From Aequorivita sp. (lineage in GTDB: Bacteria > Bacteroidota > Bacteroidia > Flavobacteriales > Flavobacteriaceae): DNA of 64,000 bases. Shown here in pieces: positions 1-7,922 of this stretch. The stretch's first letter is position 1; the number at the start of each line of letters is the position of its first letter. Below the pieces are notes generated by a model. The model made no database searches and was not told the origin of the DNA. It saw only the letters and a program-made list of their open reading frames with translations. The position numbers and the translations under genes are program-made. The stretch lies in the NCBI GenBank assembly GCA_030690315.1, contig JAUYGY010000056.1:1-64000 (forward strand). The letters run 5' to 3'.

Positions 1-53
1 CAAGAGCGGAAGGAAAAGATATTGAATTCACTACAGAATATGAAGATCAATAA
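1..53 (+). CDS. Possible 3' end of a gene entering from the left edge
   Basis: The reading frame beginning at base 3 is open and ends with TAA at 51-53, giving an acidic tail (RAEGKDIEFTTEYEDQ). Only 16 codons are visible, so no family can be assigned. Frame 1 also stays open until TAG at 55-57, so even the frame is uncertain. The repeat structure just downstream suggests it could be the last part of a transposition gene. Confidence 0.25.
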   Translation, partial: RAEGKDIEFTTEYEDQ

Positions 54-56
54 CTA

Positions 57-102
57 GTGTAGTTACTCGGATGGATACAGTGTAGTTACTCGGATGGATA
101 CA
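57..102. repeat. Perfect tandem duplication, 2 x 23 bp
   Basis: The 23-bp unit starting GTGTAGTTACTCGG and ending GGATACA occurs at 57-79 and again, without a mismatch, at 80-102. It sits directly behind the putative gene end at 53. Multiple terminal repeats of about this length are usual at IS21-family ends. Confidence 0.9.
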
Positions 103-160
103 ATTTCCAGATTGGGGTATAAAAAAAGTGGCAGCTGCAAAAGCACAGTGGCCACTTTAT
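57..160. mobile_element. Putative end of an IS21-like element
   Basis: Behind the two 23-bp repeats lies an 8-bp perfect inverted repeat, AAAGTGGC at 125-132 and GCCACTTT at 151-158. Repeated terminal units plus a gene end just before them is the arrangement of the istB-distal end of IS21-type elements. No transposase coding is visible in the window, so this is inference from layout only; it could equally be an unrelated repeat. The rest of 160-266 shows no supported gene. Confidence 0.25.
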
Positions 161-266
161 GGAATTAATTGTGAAATGGTATCAGCTATTTATTCTTTTA
201 AGATCTTTTTAGCAATGCTGCCTTTAAGTTTCAGGTTTGCTATTGTTTGTGCCATTGAAGTTAATA

Positions 267-746
267 TCATTTATTTTTGGGAGGATATTTTATAAGAATT
301 TCTTGAAGAAGCCCTGTGTAATATTTCTCTTTTTCGGAAGTTGAAGCGTTTCGTTTCAATTCGTCCTTGGCAACGGCCTTCCACAGAATCTTATCATTGG
401 AAGCGTCTATCAACTCGAAATTAAATTCTTGGCTGTGTACTTTTTTCCCAATAGGAATAAAACCAACCGTCACGGTGTTTTTGGACAGAACCGTTTTTTC
501 ATTGACATAAAAATTTATATAAACTTGGGGAGTTTCACTTTTTACAAAACTCTTTGTTGGCAATATCCTATCTGTAATTTCAATAATAAGCTCGTCGTCC
601 GACGGGGCTAAATTTGATTTTATTTCAGGATTATAGCTGTATGTTTTATAATTTGAAAAATCGGTTTCATAATCATACTCCACGCCAACGGTTGTGCCGC
701 AGGAAACGATTGTCAACACAATAAGGAAAACACCTAAAATCTTCAA
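267..746 (-). CDS. DUF4136-type lipoprotein
   Basis: This encodes a small periplasm-facing lipoprotein of the DUF4136 kind, whose function is unknown. The frame is open back to an ATG at 797, but that start would overlap the upstream T9SS gene by 47 bases and would put a basic stretch ahead of the signal. A TTG at 744-746 begins 5 bases after the neighbour's stop and gives a textbook signal, MKILGVFLIVLTIVSC, with lipobox cysteine at residue 16; I prefer it (159 aa). The family signature (YDYETDFSNYKTYSY) follows at about residues 23-37. It is probably co-transcribed with the gene at 751-1899. Family assignment is from pattern recognition. Confidence 0.75.
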   Translation of the reverse strand: MKILGVFLIVLTIVSCGTTVGVEYDYETDFSNYKTYSYNPEIKSNLAPSDDELIIEITDRILPTKSFVKSETPQVYINFYVNEKTVLSKNTVTVGFIPIGKKVHSQEFNFELIDASNDKILWKAVAKDELKRNASTSEKEKYYTGLLQEILIKYPPKNK

Positions 747-750
747 TTTG

Positions 751-1899
751 CTATTTTTTAATAATCTTCTTCGTAACGTTTCCTTTATTCGTAACAACCT
801 CTACAAAATAGATCCCTGCGGAAAGGGTTTCAAGGTTGATTTGCTTTTCTGAGGTTTCAAGAATTAGTGTGCCCAATGTTGAATAAACTTTTGCTTTTTC
901 GAAGGAAATATTCCCCGAGGTTTTAATATTTAGAGTTGATGAAACGGGATTTGGAAAAATGGAAAGATCTTCAAAAAAATCTGCTTCGGTTATTGCCAAA
1001 TCACATTGGGCTTCTACTTCTGGAACGGAATTGCAGCCTGTTCCATTTTCATCTATATATACACTGTAATCTGGATTTTGAAAAATTGACTGACATACTG
1101 AATAAATTGCACATTCAGATAAATTAAAATTTAAAGCTATGGAATAATCGGCCGGACCTACATCATTCAAAGCATCTATCGAGACAAGATTTTCATTAAA
1201 ATATAAATTTACATTGGAGGTGATTTGATCAAGATTTTCAACGCCGTTTAAATTAATCAAACTAGAATTTTCCGAAATTCCTAAACTTTCTATAGTAGTT
1301 AGATTTTCTAAACCCTGAAGATTTATAAGTTGAGAATTATTTGATAGACCTAAATAACCCGTATTTGAAAAGTTGTCAAGCCCTTCAAGATTTGTAATTC
1401 TGCTATCCCTAATTGAAAAATCGCCAGCTGAAATTAAACCCTGAAGTCCATTTACACTATTGAGTAATTCATTTCCTTTTATATCACATGAACTCTCAAT
1501 AACTTCTAAATTATCCAAACCTTGAAAACTTGTTAGGCTATTATTAAAAAAAATTCTAACAAAATATAAGGAGGTTAAGGATGAAAAACCAATAAAGTTT
1601 TGAAGTGAATTATTCCCTTGAATAAGCAAGCTTACAGAGACAGTTTCTATACTCTCTAAGCCTTCAAAATTCTGAATTGCAGTATTTGCAATAATTAACT
1701 CATCAACAGATGTGATTTGAGATAGCCCGTGCAAATTAATAATATTATTTCCATGAATATAAAGATATTCAAGTGTTGTACAATTTGGAAATTGTGAAGC
1801 AAAATCATCAATTTGCGATTGTTCTGTAAATTCTGATGGACACTGCCCAAACCCAACCAAAGAAACCAACAACAAAACAAAGAGTAATCCTTTTTTCAT
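751..1899 (-). CDS. Secreted leucine-rich-repeat protein with T9SS sorting domain
   Basis: The 382-aa product has a signal peptide (residues 1-19, ending LVGFGQ). The body (about 40-265) is built of repeated 'L..L.GL..I.S' units such as LQGLENLTTIESLGISENSSLINLNG broken by Asn/Leu ladders, as in receptor-L/LRR-type surface proteins of Bacteroidota. Residues about 310-382 are a type A T9SS C-terminal domain: SIFPNPVSSTLNI, then 'YFVEVVTNKG', ending TKKIIKK. It should be exported by Sec, moved across the outer membrane by T9SS and attached or released at the surface. Ligand unknown. A DUF4136 lipoprotein gene follows 5 bases behind. Confidence 0.85.
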   Translation of the reverse strand: MKKGLLFVLLLVSLVGFGQCPSEFTEQSQIDDFASQFPNCTTLEYLYIHGNNIINLHGLSQITSVDELIIANTAIQNFEGLESIETVSVSLLIQGNNSLQNFIGFSSLTSLYFVRIFFNNSLTSFQGLDNLEVIESSCDIKGNELLNSVNGLQGLISAGDFSIRDSRITNLEGLDNFSNTGYLGLSNNSQLINLQGLENLTTIESLGISENSSLINLNGVENLDQITSNVNLYFNENLVSIDALNDVGPADYSIALNFNLSECAIYSVCQSIFQNPDYSVYIDENGTGCNSVPEVEAQCDLAITEADFFEDLSIFPNPVSSTLNIKTSGNISFEKAKVYSTLGTLILETSEKQINLETLSAGIYFVEVVTNKGNVTKKIIKK

Positions 1900-1974
1900 A
1901 ATACCTATATTAAGGCTGTAAGAAAAAGAAAATAAACGAGCTATTAAAATTTATTTTAAGAAAAGTTAAGTTGT

Positions 1975-2104
1975 CTCCCCGAGCGAAGTCGAGGGGTATT
2001 GGGTTTACTGATTTAGAAGTTATATGAAAAGAGAGGTCTCGACTGCGCTCGACCTGACAAATTAGTCTAATTCAACATCGCCCATACTTCGGCTTCGCTC
2101 AGTA
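1975..2104. repeat. Three GC-rich REP-like copies between genes
   Basis: The spacer holds three copies of the dispersed GAGCGAAGTCGAG / CTCGACTGCGCTC repeat: 1975-1997 (forward), about 2034-2057 (reverse) and about 2086-2104 (reverse, CTTCGGCTTCGCTCAGTA). The third copy is enclosed by two near-identical copies of the obgE 3' end (2066-2084 and 2111-2129). Confidence 0.85.
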
Positions 2105-2111
2105 ACCGCAT

Positions 2112-3110
2112 CTAATTTAACATCGCCCAAAGCTTATCCTTCAACTCCGTTAAGCCCTGCTGCGCCACGGAAGAAATAAACAAATAGGGAATTCCCTTAA
2201 ACTGCTTGTCGAGAATCTTTTTCATCTCTGCCTTCAGTTCATCGTCCAGCATATCGCTTTTGCTGATGGCTACCAAGCGTTCCTTGTCCAAAAGCTGCGG
2301 ATTGTATCGGCGTAATTCATCCACCAATATTTCATATTGTTCTTTTATGTCCGGTGCATCGGCGGGAATTAGGAACAATAAGGTAGAGTTTCTTTCAATA
2401 TGCCGTAAAAACCGATGTCCAATTCCTTTGCCTTCGGCGGCACCTTCAATAATCCCGGGAATATCGGCTACTACAAATGTTTTGAAGTCACGGTATTCCA
2501 CGATTCCCAAGTTGGGTTTTAAAGTGGTGAATTCGTAATTGGCAATCTTCGGCTTTGCTGCAGTTATAACAGAAAGCAACGTTGATTTCCCTGCATTCGG
2601 AAAACCTACCAAACCTACATCGGCCAGTATTTTTAGTTCAAGAATAATATCAGCCTCAAGACCTTCCTCTCCCGGTTGCGAATAGCGTGGGGTTTGGTTG
2701 GTTGCAGTTTTAAAGTGGGCATTTCCCATGCCTCCGCGACCACCTTTTGCGACTATCTTTTCTTCCCCATCTTCAGTAATTTCAAAAAGTATTTCCTCCG
2801 TTTCTTTATCGCGGACTACCGTGCCAAGTGGCACTTCAATATACACATCGGCACCATCGGCACCGGTGCTGGTTTGTTTGCTACCGTGCATGCCGTGATC
2901 GGCCTTAAAATGTCTTTTGAATTTTAGGTGGTAAAGTGTCCAAAGGTTTTTGTTTGCCTTAACTATTACGTGCCCTCCGCGGCCACCATCTCCTCCATCG
3001 GGCCCACCTTTGGGAATATATTTTTCCCGACGCATGTGCTTGCTACCCTGCCCTCCCTTTCCGGAAGTAACATGAACTTTTACGTAATCTACAAAATTGC
3101 CTTCTGTCAT
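2112..3110 (-). CDS. obgE: GTPase Obg (ribosome assembly)
   Basis: Obg is an essential GTPase that binds the 50S ribosomal subunit and links ribosome maturation with growth and stress. The 332-aa product has the glycine-rich Obg fold at residues 1-160 ([12 protein letters not shown] near 36-47), then the G domain with P-loop GFPNAGKST (about 167), switch [10 protein letters not shown]3 DIPGIIEGA and G5-like ISSVA. The G4 motif reads SKSD rather than NKxD. There is no C-terminal OCT extension, as usual in Bacteroidota. It lies in a minus-strand group adk - four-helix gene - obgE. The last codons (Leu-Trp-Ala-Met-Leu-Asn) are repeated downstream of the stop, apparently from a repeat insertion. 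Confidence 0.95.
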   Translation of the reverse strand: MTEGNFVDYVKVHVTSGKGGQGSKHMRREKYIPKGGPDGGDGGRGGHVIVKANKNLWTLYHLKFKRHFKADHGMHGSKQTSTGADGADVYIEVPLGTVVRDKETEEILFEITEDGEEKIVAKGGRGGMGNAHFKTATNQTPRYSQPGEEGLEADIILELKILADVGLVGFPNAGKSTLLSVITAAKPKIANYEFTTLKPNLGIVEYRDFKTFVVADIPGIIEGAAEGKGIGHRFLRHIERNSTLLFLIPADAPDIKEQYEILVDELRRYNPQLLDKERLVAISKSDMLDDELKAEMKKILDKQFKGIPYLFISSVAQQGLTELKDKLWAMLN

Positions 3111-3115
3111 TGTTT

Positions 3116-3200
3116 ATTGTTGAATTGTGTAATTGTGTAATTGTGTAATTGTTGAATTGTGTAATTGTGTAATTGTTGAATTGTGTAACTGTTGAATTGT
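3116..3200. repeat. Period-8 array, 10.5 units (ATTGTGTA/ATTGTTGA)
   Basis: Units of exactly 8 bp begin at 3116 and run to 3200. Each is ATTGTGTA or ATTGTTGA with one ACTGTTGA variant. The array ends 6 bases before the start codon of obgE (minus strand), so it probably lies in its 5' leader. Confidence 0.9.
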
Positions 3201-3205
3201 TTTGT

Positions 3206-3568
3206 TTATTTTTTTAATTGTGCCTTTCTTAAGGCGTTGATTTTATTGGATACCATTAAAAGATGTGTGCGAAGTTTTTCATAAGCATCATCATCGATAA
3301 AATTTAACCTCTTGGAAATTATTATTTGATTTAACAATTCCATTGTCGAACTAAATGCGATTGTTGAAAATCGAGATTTGTCTTTTTGCGTTATACGGGA
3401 TGTACCCTCAGCTGAATTAGATGCTATAGAAACCGAACATCTTCGCATTGGATTGGTTAATCCAAAACGTTCCTCGGAAGGAAAACTTTCGGTTATTTTA
3501 TAAACAACCTCAACTAAATCGATAGCGTCATTCCAAACTTCCAATTTTTCAAAAGAATGCTTATACAT
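3206..3568 (-). CDS. Four-helix-bundle protein of the 23S rRNA IVS family
   Basis: The 120-aa product matches the small four-helix family encoded in 23S rRNA intervening sequences and free-standing in many Bacteroidota: FEKLEVWNDAIDLVEVVYK, FPSEERFGLTNPMRRCSVSIASNSAEGTSR and a helical tail. Relatives include the accessory protein Avd of diversity-generating retroelements, which binds nucleic acid. No reverse transcriptase or variable repeat is visible nearby, so its role here is unknown. It is wedged between adk and obgE and is bracketed by period-8 arrays that are inverted copies of one another (3116-3200 and 3588-3627). Confidence 0.85.
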   Translation of the reverse strand: MYKHSFEKLEVWNDAIDLVEVVYKITESFPSEERFGLTNPMRRCSVSIASNSAEGTSRITQKDKSRFSTIAFSSTMELLNQIIISKRLNFIDDDAYEKLRTHLLMVSNKINALRKAQLKK

Positions 3569-3587
3569 AATTTACTTCAGCATTAAT

Positions 3588-3627
3588 CAATTCAACAGCT
3601 ACACAATTCAACAGTTAAACAATTATT
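3588..3627. repeat. Period-8 array, inverted relative to 3116-3200
   Basis: Five 8-bp units (CAATTCAA, CAGCTACA, CAATTCAA, CAGTTAAA, CAATTATT). Read on the minus strand they become ATTGTTTA/ACTGTTGA/ATTGTGTA, the same words as the array on the other side of the four-helix gene. Confidence 0.8.
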
Positions 3628-3632
3628 ACAAC

Positions 3633-4208
3633 TCAACTAATATTATCTATAACTTTACTTAATCGCTCGGTAATATCCTCAATACTTCCCACGCCATCAA
3701 CACCGTAATATTTATCTTGTTTTTGGTAGTAATTTTTCAGAATTGCGGTTTCATTATAATATACTTTTATTCTATTTCTTATAATGTTTTCGTCCGCATC
3801 GTCTGCGCGGCCACTGGTTTTGCCTCTTTCCAATAGACGCTCTACCAAAACCTCATCGTCTACTTCCAGAGCAACCATGGCGTCTATTTGCGTGTCCTTA
3901 TCATCCATTACATGGCCCAAAGCTTGTGCTTGTGCCTCTGTTCTGGGGAAACCGTCAAAAATAAATCCATTGGCATTTGGGTATTTGTCTACTTCGTTGC
4001 TAAGCATATCGATAGTAATTTCATCTGGCACCAGTTTCCCTTTTGCCATAAAAGACTTAGCGAGATTACCTAGTTCTGTTTCATTTTTAATGTTATATCG
4101 AAAAACGTCACCGGTAGAAATATGTACTAAGTTGTATTTTTCTTTTAAAAAAGTAGCTTGGGTGCCTTTGCCTGCGCCGGGAGGACCAAAAAGAATTATG
4201 TTAGTCAT
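3633..4208 (-). CDS. adk: Adenylate kinase
   Basis: Catalyses ATP + AMP = 2 ADP in the cytoplasm. The 191-aa protein has the P-loop GPPGAGKGTQ (residues 7-16), the AMP-binding STGDVFR (about 32), DGFPRT (about 84-89) and the arginine segment GRADDADENIIRNR. The LID is the short form without a zinc-binding loop, usual for Flavobacteriia. It is the first gene of the adk - four-helix - obgE group. A candidate -7 element (TAAATTTG on the minus strand) lies at 4249-4242, about 34 bases before the ATG; no convincing -33 element was seen. Confidence 0.96.
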   Translation of the reverse strand: MTNIILFGPPGAGKGTQATFLKEKYNLVHISTGDVFRYNIKNETELGNLAKSFMAKGKLVPDEITIDMLSNEVDKYPNANGFIFDGFPRTEAQAQALGHVMDDKDTQIDAMVALEVDDEVLVERLLERGKTSGRADDADENIIRNRIKVYYNETAILKNYYQKQDKYYGVDGVGSIEDITERLSKVIDNIS

Positions 4209-4241
4209 GTGTATGGTTTAATATATAAAAAAACGAGGTCG

Positions 4242-4249
4242 CAAATTTA
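4242..4249 (-). promoter_or_regulatory. Candidate -7 element of the adk promoter
   Basis: TAAATTTG on the minus strand fits the Bacteroidota -7 consensus TAnnTTTG and lies 34 bases before the adk start. The matching -33 TTTG is not evident, so this is only moderately supported. Confidence 0.4.
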
Positions 4250-4392
4250 CGAAATATAAGGCAGTTGGGCTTGAAACTATGAAGAAATAAAAATCGTAAA
4301 ACTACCTTTGCAACAAAAATTGAATACCTTCCAACGGTTTTTCGATTTCAATATACAGCGTTAGGCAAAGTTAGTTCGCAACATAAAAAAAT

Positions 4393-4415
4393 GAAGCCTT
4401 TCAGGCTTCTCAATA
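4393..4415 (-). terminator. Rho-independent terminator, minus strand
   Basis: A 7-bp perfect stem GAAGCCT/AGGCTTC (4393-4399 and 4403-4409) with a 3-base loop is followed, on the minus strand, by a run of T (the A-run at 4385-4391). It ends the unit 4423-5239. Confidence 0.8.
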
Positions 4416-4422
4416 CTAAATA

Positions 4423-4737
4423 CTAAACCACCACCCCAACGGCTTTATAAAGAAATTTCACCAAGGCATTCCACAACTTTTCCAGTGTAACCATCAGTAT
4501 TCCCTTTAAGGTGTTCACGAAGTTCAGTGCCATGGCTTCCAACCCATCCAAAAAGAACTCGCGAAGATCTTCGTCTATATCACCGCTTTCCACACCTTTT
4601 TGAATCAATACGGTTTGTTTGGCTATGGCTTCCACTTGGCGCTCGCTGAAACCGCGAATGGTAGAAACATCCTTCTCCAAAACCCCAGAGGCGATGTCTT
4701 TAATCTCTGTTATTATTGTTGCTACACTTTCCGGCAT
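4423..4737 (-). CDS. Hypothetical protein, helical, hydrophobic C-terminus
   Basis: I do not recognise this 104-aa protein. It has no signal peptide. It is predicted mostly helical: a charged N-terminal half (IRGFSERQVEAIAKQTVLIQKGVESGDIDEDLREFF) and a hydrophobic end (LKGILMVTLEKLWNALVKFLYKAVGVVV) that could be an amphipathic or membrane-associated helix. Its start lies 4 bases behind the stop of the lipoprotein gene 4742-5239, so the two are almost surely one transcript, and a terminator follows. The two may act together at the inner membrane or periplasm. Confidence 0.7.
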   Translation of the reverse strand: MPESVATIITEIKDIASGVLEKDVSTIRGFSERQVEAIAKQTVLIQKGVESGDIDEDLREFFLDGLEAMALNFVNTLKGILMVTLEKLWNALVKFLYKAVGVVV

Positions 4738-4741
4738 ACTC

Positions 4742-5239
4742 TTATCTTTTTAGAAAACTTTCATAGGTTATTGCTTGGTCCAAATAAATTTCTACTTGCC
4801 CTTTAAAAGCCTGCAAGGCAATTGGTTTTATCCCGTTTTGCTTGTCGGTCTCTTTCATTTTTTTAAAGGTTTCGGCAATTTTCTCAAAGGCGAAGGCACT
4901 GGGATAATCGCCAGTAACATTACTGCTTCCTTTGGCGGCAAGTATTTCGTTTATTTTGTCCAGCGCCACATTTTTGGGCAGCGGACGTGCTCTGGCCTGT
5001 ATTTCCAGCGACTCGAAGGCACCGATCAAAATATTGTAAACTGGTTCCCGAACTGTAAAACTTTCCTTTTCCGTCCCACCATCAACCTCAGCGAAAAACC
5101 GCATCGCCAAATCACTGCTTGCGGTTACCTTTTCAACAATGGCTTGGTCATAGGCAGGAGCCAATGTAGCTTCGCATCCAGAAAGCAGCGCAATACCGAA
5201 AACAGCTATAAAAGAAAAATAGAATTTGATAGATTTCAT
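4742..5239 (-). CDS. Hypothetical lipoprotein
   Basis: The 165-aa product has an N-terminal signal with lipobox LLSG-Cys22, so it is a predicted lipoprotein. The mature part is helical and charged, with no recognised domain (ASSDLAMRFFAEVDGGTEKESFTVREPVYNILIGAFESLEIQARARPLP). It is the first gene of a two-gene unit with 4423-4737. Nothing in the neighbourhood reveals a function. Confidence 0.7.
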   Translation of the reverse strand: MKSIKFYFSFIAVFGIALLSGCEATLAPAYDQAIVEKVTASSDLAMRFFAEVDGGTEKESFTVREPVYNILIGAFESLEIQARARPLPKNVALDKINEILAAKGSSNVTGDYPSAFAFEKIAETFKKMKETDKQNGIKPIALQAFKGQVEIYLDQAITYESFLKR

Positions 5240-5293
5240 AGTCCCGTATTCCCAATAAGCACTAAGTTAATGATTTGTAGTGAATTATCGCTT

Positions 5294-5833
5294 TTATATA
5301 AGCGTTTTCCACGTTGCTTTTTTAAGGGAATAAAAATTGTGAAGGGAGCCGTCAAAAGTAAATTCATTTCTTTTCACCAATCCTATTTTTTGCAGAATAG
5401 CATTTGATGCTATATGGTTCACATCTGCCATACCACAGATTTCTTCATAATCCAGTTTTGAAAACCCGTAGTTTAAGGAAGCAATGGCAGTTTCAGTAGC
5501 ATAGCCCTTTCCCCAGTATTGTTTTATGAAACGATATCCCAAATCGTAGAAATTCGATCTACCAGCAATAACCTGGGTTATTAATTTAAATCCACTCCAA
5601 CCAATAAAGTGGCCACTTTCTTTTTCAACGACTGCCCATCTGCCTATTCCGTTATCAATATATTGCTGTTTTATGGAATCAATCATTTTTTGTGCTTCTT
5701 CCAAAGTAGAAATTGGTCTGTTTCCCAAAAAAGTATGCACTTCGGCATCGGAATCCATCGCGAACATGCCGTTCACATCTTCATCCATTAAATCGCGCAT
5801 TAGCAGGCGGTCTGTTTCTATGTGTATTTTCAT
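5294..5833 (-). CDS. GNAT-family N-acetyltransferase (RimJ/RimL type)
   Basis: The 179-aa protein has the layout of acetyl-CoA-dependent GNAT enzymes of the RimJ/L group: N-terminal IETDRLLMRDL, strand WAVVEKESGHFIGWSGF, the acetyl-CoA pyrophosphate loop YRFIKQYWGKGYATE (about 113-127), and the end strand NAILQKIGLVKRNEF. Such enzymes modify protein N-termini, antibiotics or small amines; the substrate cannot be told from sequence. Single gene with its own spacing on both sides. Confidence 0.85.
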   Translation of the reverse strand: MKIHIETDRLLMRDLMDEDVNGMFAMDSDAEVHTFLGNRPISTLEEAQKMIDSIKQQYIDNGIGRWAVVEKESGHFIGWSGFKLITQVIAGRSNFYDLGYRFIKQYWGKGYATETAIASLNYGFSKLDYEEICGMADVNHIASNAILQKIGLVKRNEFTFDGSLHNFYSLKKATWKTLI

Positions 5834-5856
5834 TGTATTATTTATTTAAAAGAAAA

Positions 5857-5888
5857 AGCTTGCAAATTCAATAATGAACCCGCAAGCT
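5857..5888 (-). terminator. Terminator behind the serine hydrolase gene
   Basis: AGCTTGC (5857-5863) and GCAAGCT (5882-5888) form a 7-bp perfect stem; on the minus strand it is followed by TTTTTC. It lies between the serine hydrolase stop (5933) and the GNAT start (5833). Confidence 0.65.
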
Positions 5889-5932
5889 AATTTAAAAAAT
5901 ACTAATCATTTTTGCCAACAACAATCAACTGA

Positions 5933-7690
5933 CTACTGAATCTTCTTCCCCAAAATCTCCTGCCCTCCCTGAAACAAGGTCAAACTTTCCACTTTACCCA
6001 GTTCATTTTTGTTGAAGGTAATCTGTGCCGAAATTACTTTCACATAAAACTCGGTTTCAGACTTTGGAAAAATATCAAATGCTGGCTGGCCTGTGGCTTG
6101 CGCTTTTAATTGACTTCCTTCCTTGGAAACATTAATAACAAATCCGGGTTTTAACTCATAGTTGCCCTCATAACTTGCCAAAACAGCATCGGGCACAATA
6201 GCATCTTTTATCATCCCATCAGTTTCCACACCCAACTTTTTTAGCATATCAATCCCGTTTTGGTTAGCGGGATTTAATTCGATTGACTTTTTATAATTAG
6301 CAATTGCCAGTTCATTTTTCCCTTGCTCCATCAACGCTTCGGCATAACTATCATAGACATTGGATGATTTGGGAAATGCGTCAATATTCAACTTAAAAAC
6401 TGCTTCCGCCTCTTGTTTCTTTCCCGCTTGTAACAGACCATAACCCATACTATTCATTGCACTTTCATTATAGGAATATTCTTTTGAGCCCTTGTTTTTC
6501 TCATAAAACGCGAGACCCGCATTCAAATCCTTATCTATAATTTCATTGTAAACTAAATTGGCTAAGGATTGTTTTGGAAAGTCATAGGGAGTGCCATGCA
6601 AAATACCGTTTATTGCGATGGTAATGTCATCCAAGGGTGCGCTTCCAGTATTATTCAGCAAAATAACTGACGCGCGTTCTTTCGGCATGCGGGTGATAAA
6701 TGTATTAAAGCCATTAATGCCGCCGCTATGCCCAATAATGGCCACGCTGTCTTTGGTGTTCCCGATTGGGAGATGGCCAATATTCCATCCATAACCGTAA
6801 AACTGACCAAAAGCGGGAACGTATTTTTCATACATCATATCCATATATTTCTTTGGAAGCAACTTTTCAGTGTACAAAGCTTGGTCCCACAGAAACAGAT
6901 CTTCCACAGTGGAATACATAGAGCCCGCGGCATAGGGCGTGGACATATCTATATACGGCGCATTTTCAGATTTACTTCCCTTCATCTCGTAACCCGAAGC
7001 ACGTTTTTTTAGAATGGTATTGTGGTGGTCATAGCCTGTATTATTCATTTTTAAAGGAGTGAATATCTTCTCCTGCAATACCTGTTCATAAGATTTTTCG
7101 GTTACTTTTTCGATTATTTCCCCCAACAAAATATAACCGGAATTGCTATAAGCGAACCGCTCTCCAGGCGTAAAGTTTAGGGTAGAATCTGAAAATATTT
7201 TTACCATCTCGGTTGGGGTGTATGGATTTCGGCTCAGTTCCTTAAAGAAATTTGGAAAGGATGTGTAATTGGGCGTACCAGAAGTATGTGTGAGCAATTG
7301 GTGAACGGTTATTTTATCGCCATTTACTTTTGAATAGTCTGGCAGATATTTGGAAACTGTTGCCTGTAGATCCAATTTCCCTTCTGCAACCAATTGCATA
7401 ATGAGCAGGGCGGTAAACTGTTTGGTAATACTTCCCAACCGGTGTTTGGTATCGGGCGCATTGGGTATTTCCCATTCCATATTCGCCATGCCGAAACCTT
7501 TTTTGTAGATAACCTGCCCTTTGTTTGCTACGAGCACCGAGCCGTTAAATTGTCCATAGTCTGCATATTGGTTTAAAAGCGCATCTAGTTGGGCTGTTTT
7601 GGTTTGTGAAAAACTAACCGTGAGTGTTAAGAAAAAGGCAATAACAGCCATAAACGCGGTTTTACGCAAAGTGTTTTTTTGTGATTTCAT
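5933..7690 (-). CDS. Serine hydrolase (beta-lactamase class C/AmpH-like) with TPR
   Basis: The 585-aa exported enzyme has a signal peptide (about 1-29, ending SFSQ), then a class C beta-lactamase/DD-peptidase fold with nucleophile motif S87-I-T-K90, Y181-S-N and HSGG in the place of KTG (about 321). Residues about 400-490 are TPR repeats (KQEAEAVFKLNIDAFPKSSNVYDSYAEALMEQG), followed by a small C-terminal beta domain. Enzymes of this type act on peptides, esters or peptidoglycan fragments in the periplasm. A promoter-like TGTAAC-N16-CGTC lies 42-67 bases before the ATG and resembles the ECF promoters at 8568-8653, so it may belong to that sigma regulon. Confidence 0.9.
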   Translation of the reverse strand: MKSQKNTLRKTAFMAVIAFFLTLTVSFSQTKTAQLDALLNQYADYGQFNGSVLVANKGQVIYKKGFGMANMEWEIPNAPDTKHRLGSITKQFTALLIMQLVAEGKLDLQATVSKYLPDYSKVNGDKITVHQLLTHTSGTPNYTSFPNFFKELSRNPYTPTEMVKIFSDSTLNFTPGERFAYSNSGYILLGEIIEKVTEKSYEQVLQEKIFTPLKMNNTGYDHHNTILKKRASGYEMKGSKSENAPYIDMSTPYAAGSMYSTVEDLFLWDQALYTEKLLPKKYMDMMYEKYVPAFGQFYGYGWNIGHLPIGNTKDSVAIIGHSGGINGFNTFITRMPKERASVILLNNTGSAPLDDITIAINGILHGTPYDFPKQSLANLVYNEIIDKDLNAGLAFYEKNKGSKEYSYNESAMNSMGYGLLQAGKKQEAEAVFKLNIDAFPKSSNVYDSYAEALMEQGKNELAIANYKKSIELNPANQNGIDMLKKLGVETDGMIKDAIVPDAVLASYEGNYELKPGFVINVSKEGSQLKAQATGQPAFDIFPKSETEFYVKVISAQITFNKNELGKVESLTLFQGGQEILGKKIQ

Positions 7691-7731
7691 AATTTGATTG
7701 TTTTTTTGATTGATGTATTAATTTTAGATTG

Positions 7732-7757
7732 GACGCCGTATTTGGTTTGATGTTACA
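7732..7757 (-). promoter_or_regulatory. ECF-type promoter candidate of the serine hydrolase gene
   Basis: On the minus strand TGTAAC (7757-7752) is followed after 16 bases by CGTC (7735-7732), 42 bases before the start codon. The same two motifs with 17 bases between them occur on both strands in front of the sigma factor gene. Confidence 0.45.
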
Positions 7758-7922
7758 CAATTGAAAAGTTGTAGGTTGCTTCTAATTAGTTTATTGGCTA
7801 TTAAACAGTGTTTTTGGTTTCTACAACTTAAACTTTTAGAGTTAATATTATTTCGATATACATTCATTGTTCTTTTCACAAAGCAATAACTTTACAGAAC
7901 TAACACTAAAAAAAATAAAACA

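Noticed and set aside
190..255. Minus-strand 21-codon frame ending GSIAKKILKE, like the end of a T9SS tail
   Set aside because: It lacks the rest of a sorting domain and any link to a longer frame; too short to support.
3206..3568. Diversity-generating retroelement suggested by the Avd-like fold
   Set aside because: No reverse transcriptase, template repeat or variable repeat is visible nearby; the gene fits the ordinary free-standing four-helix family.
4303..4310. Plus-strand TACCTTTG promoter box
   Set aside because: No plus-strand gene follows; chance match or remnant.
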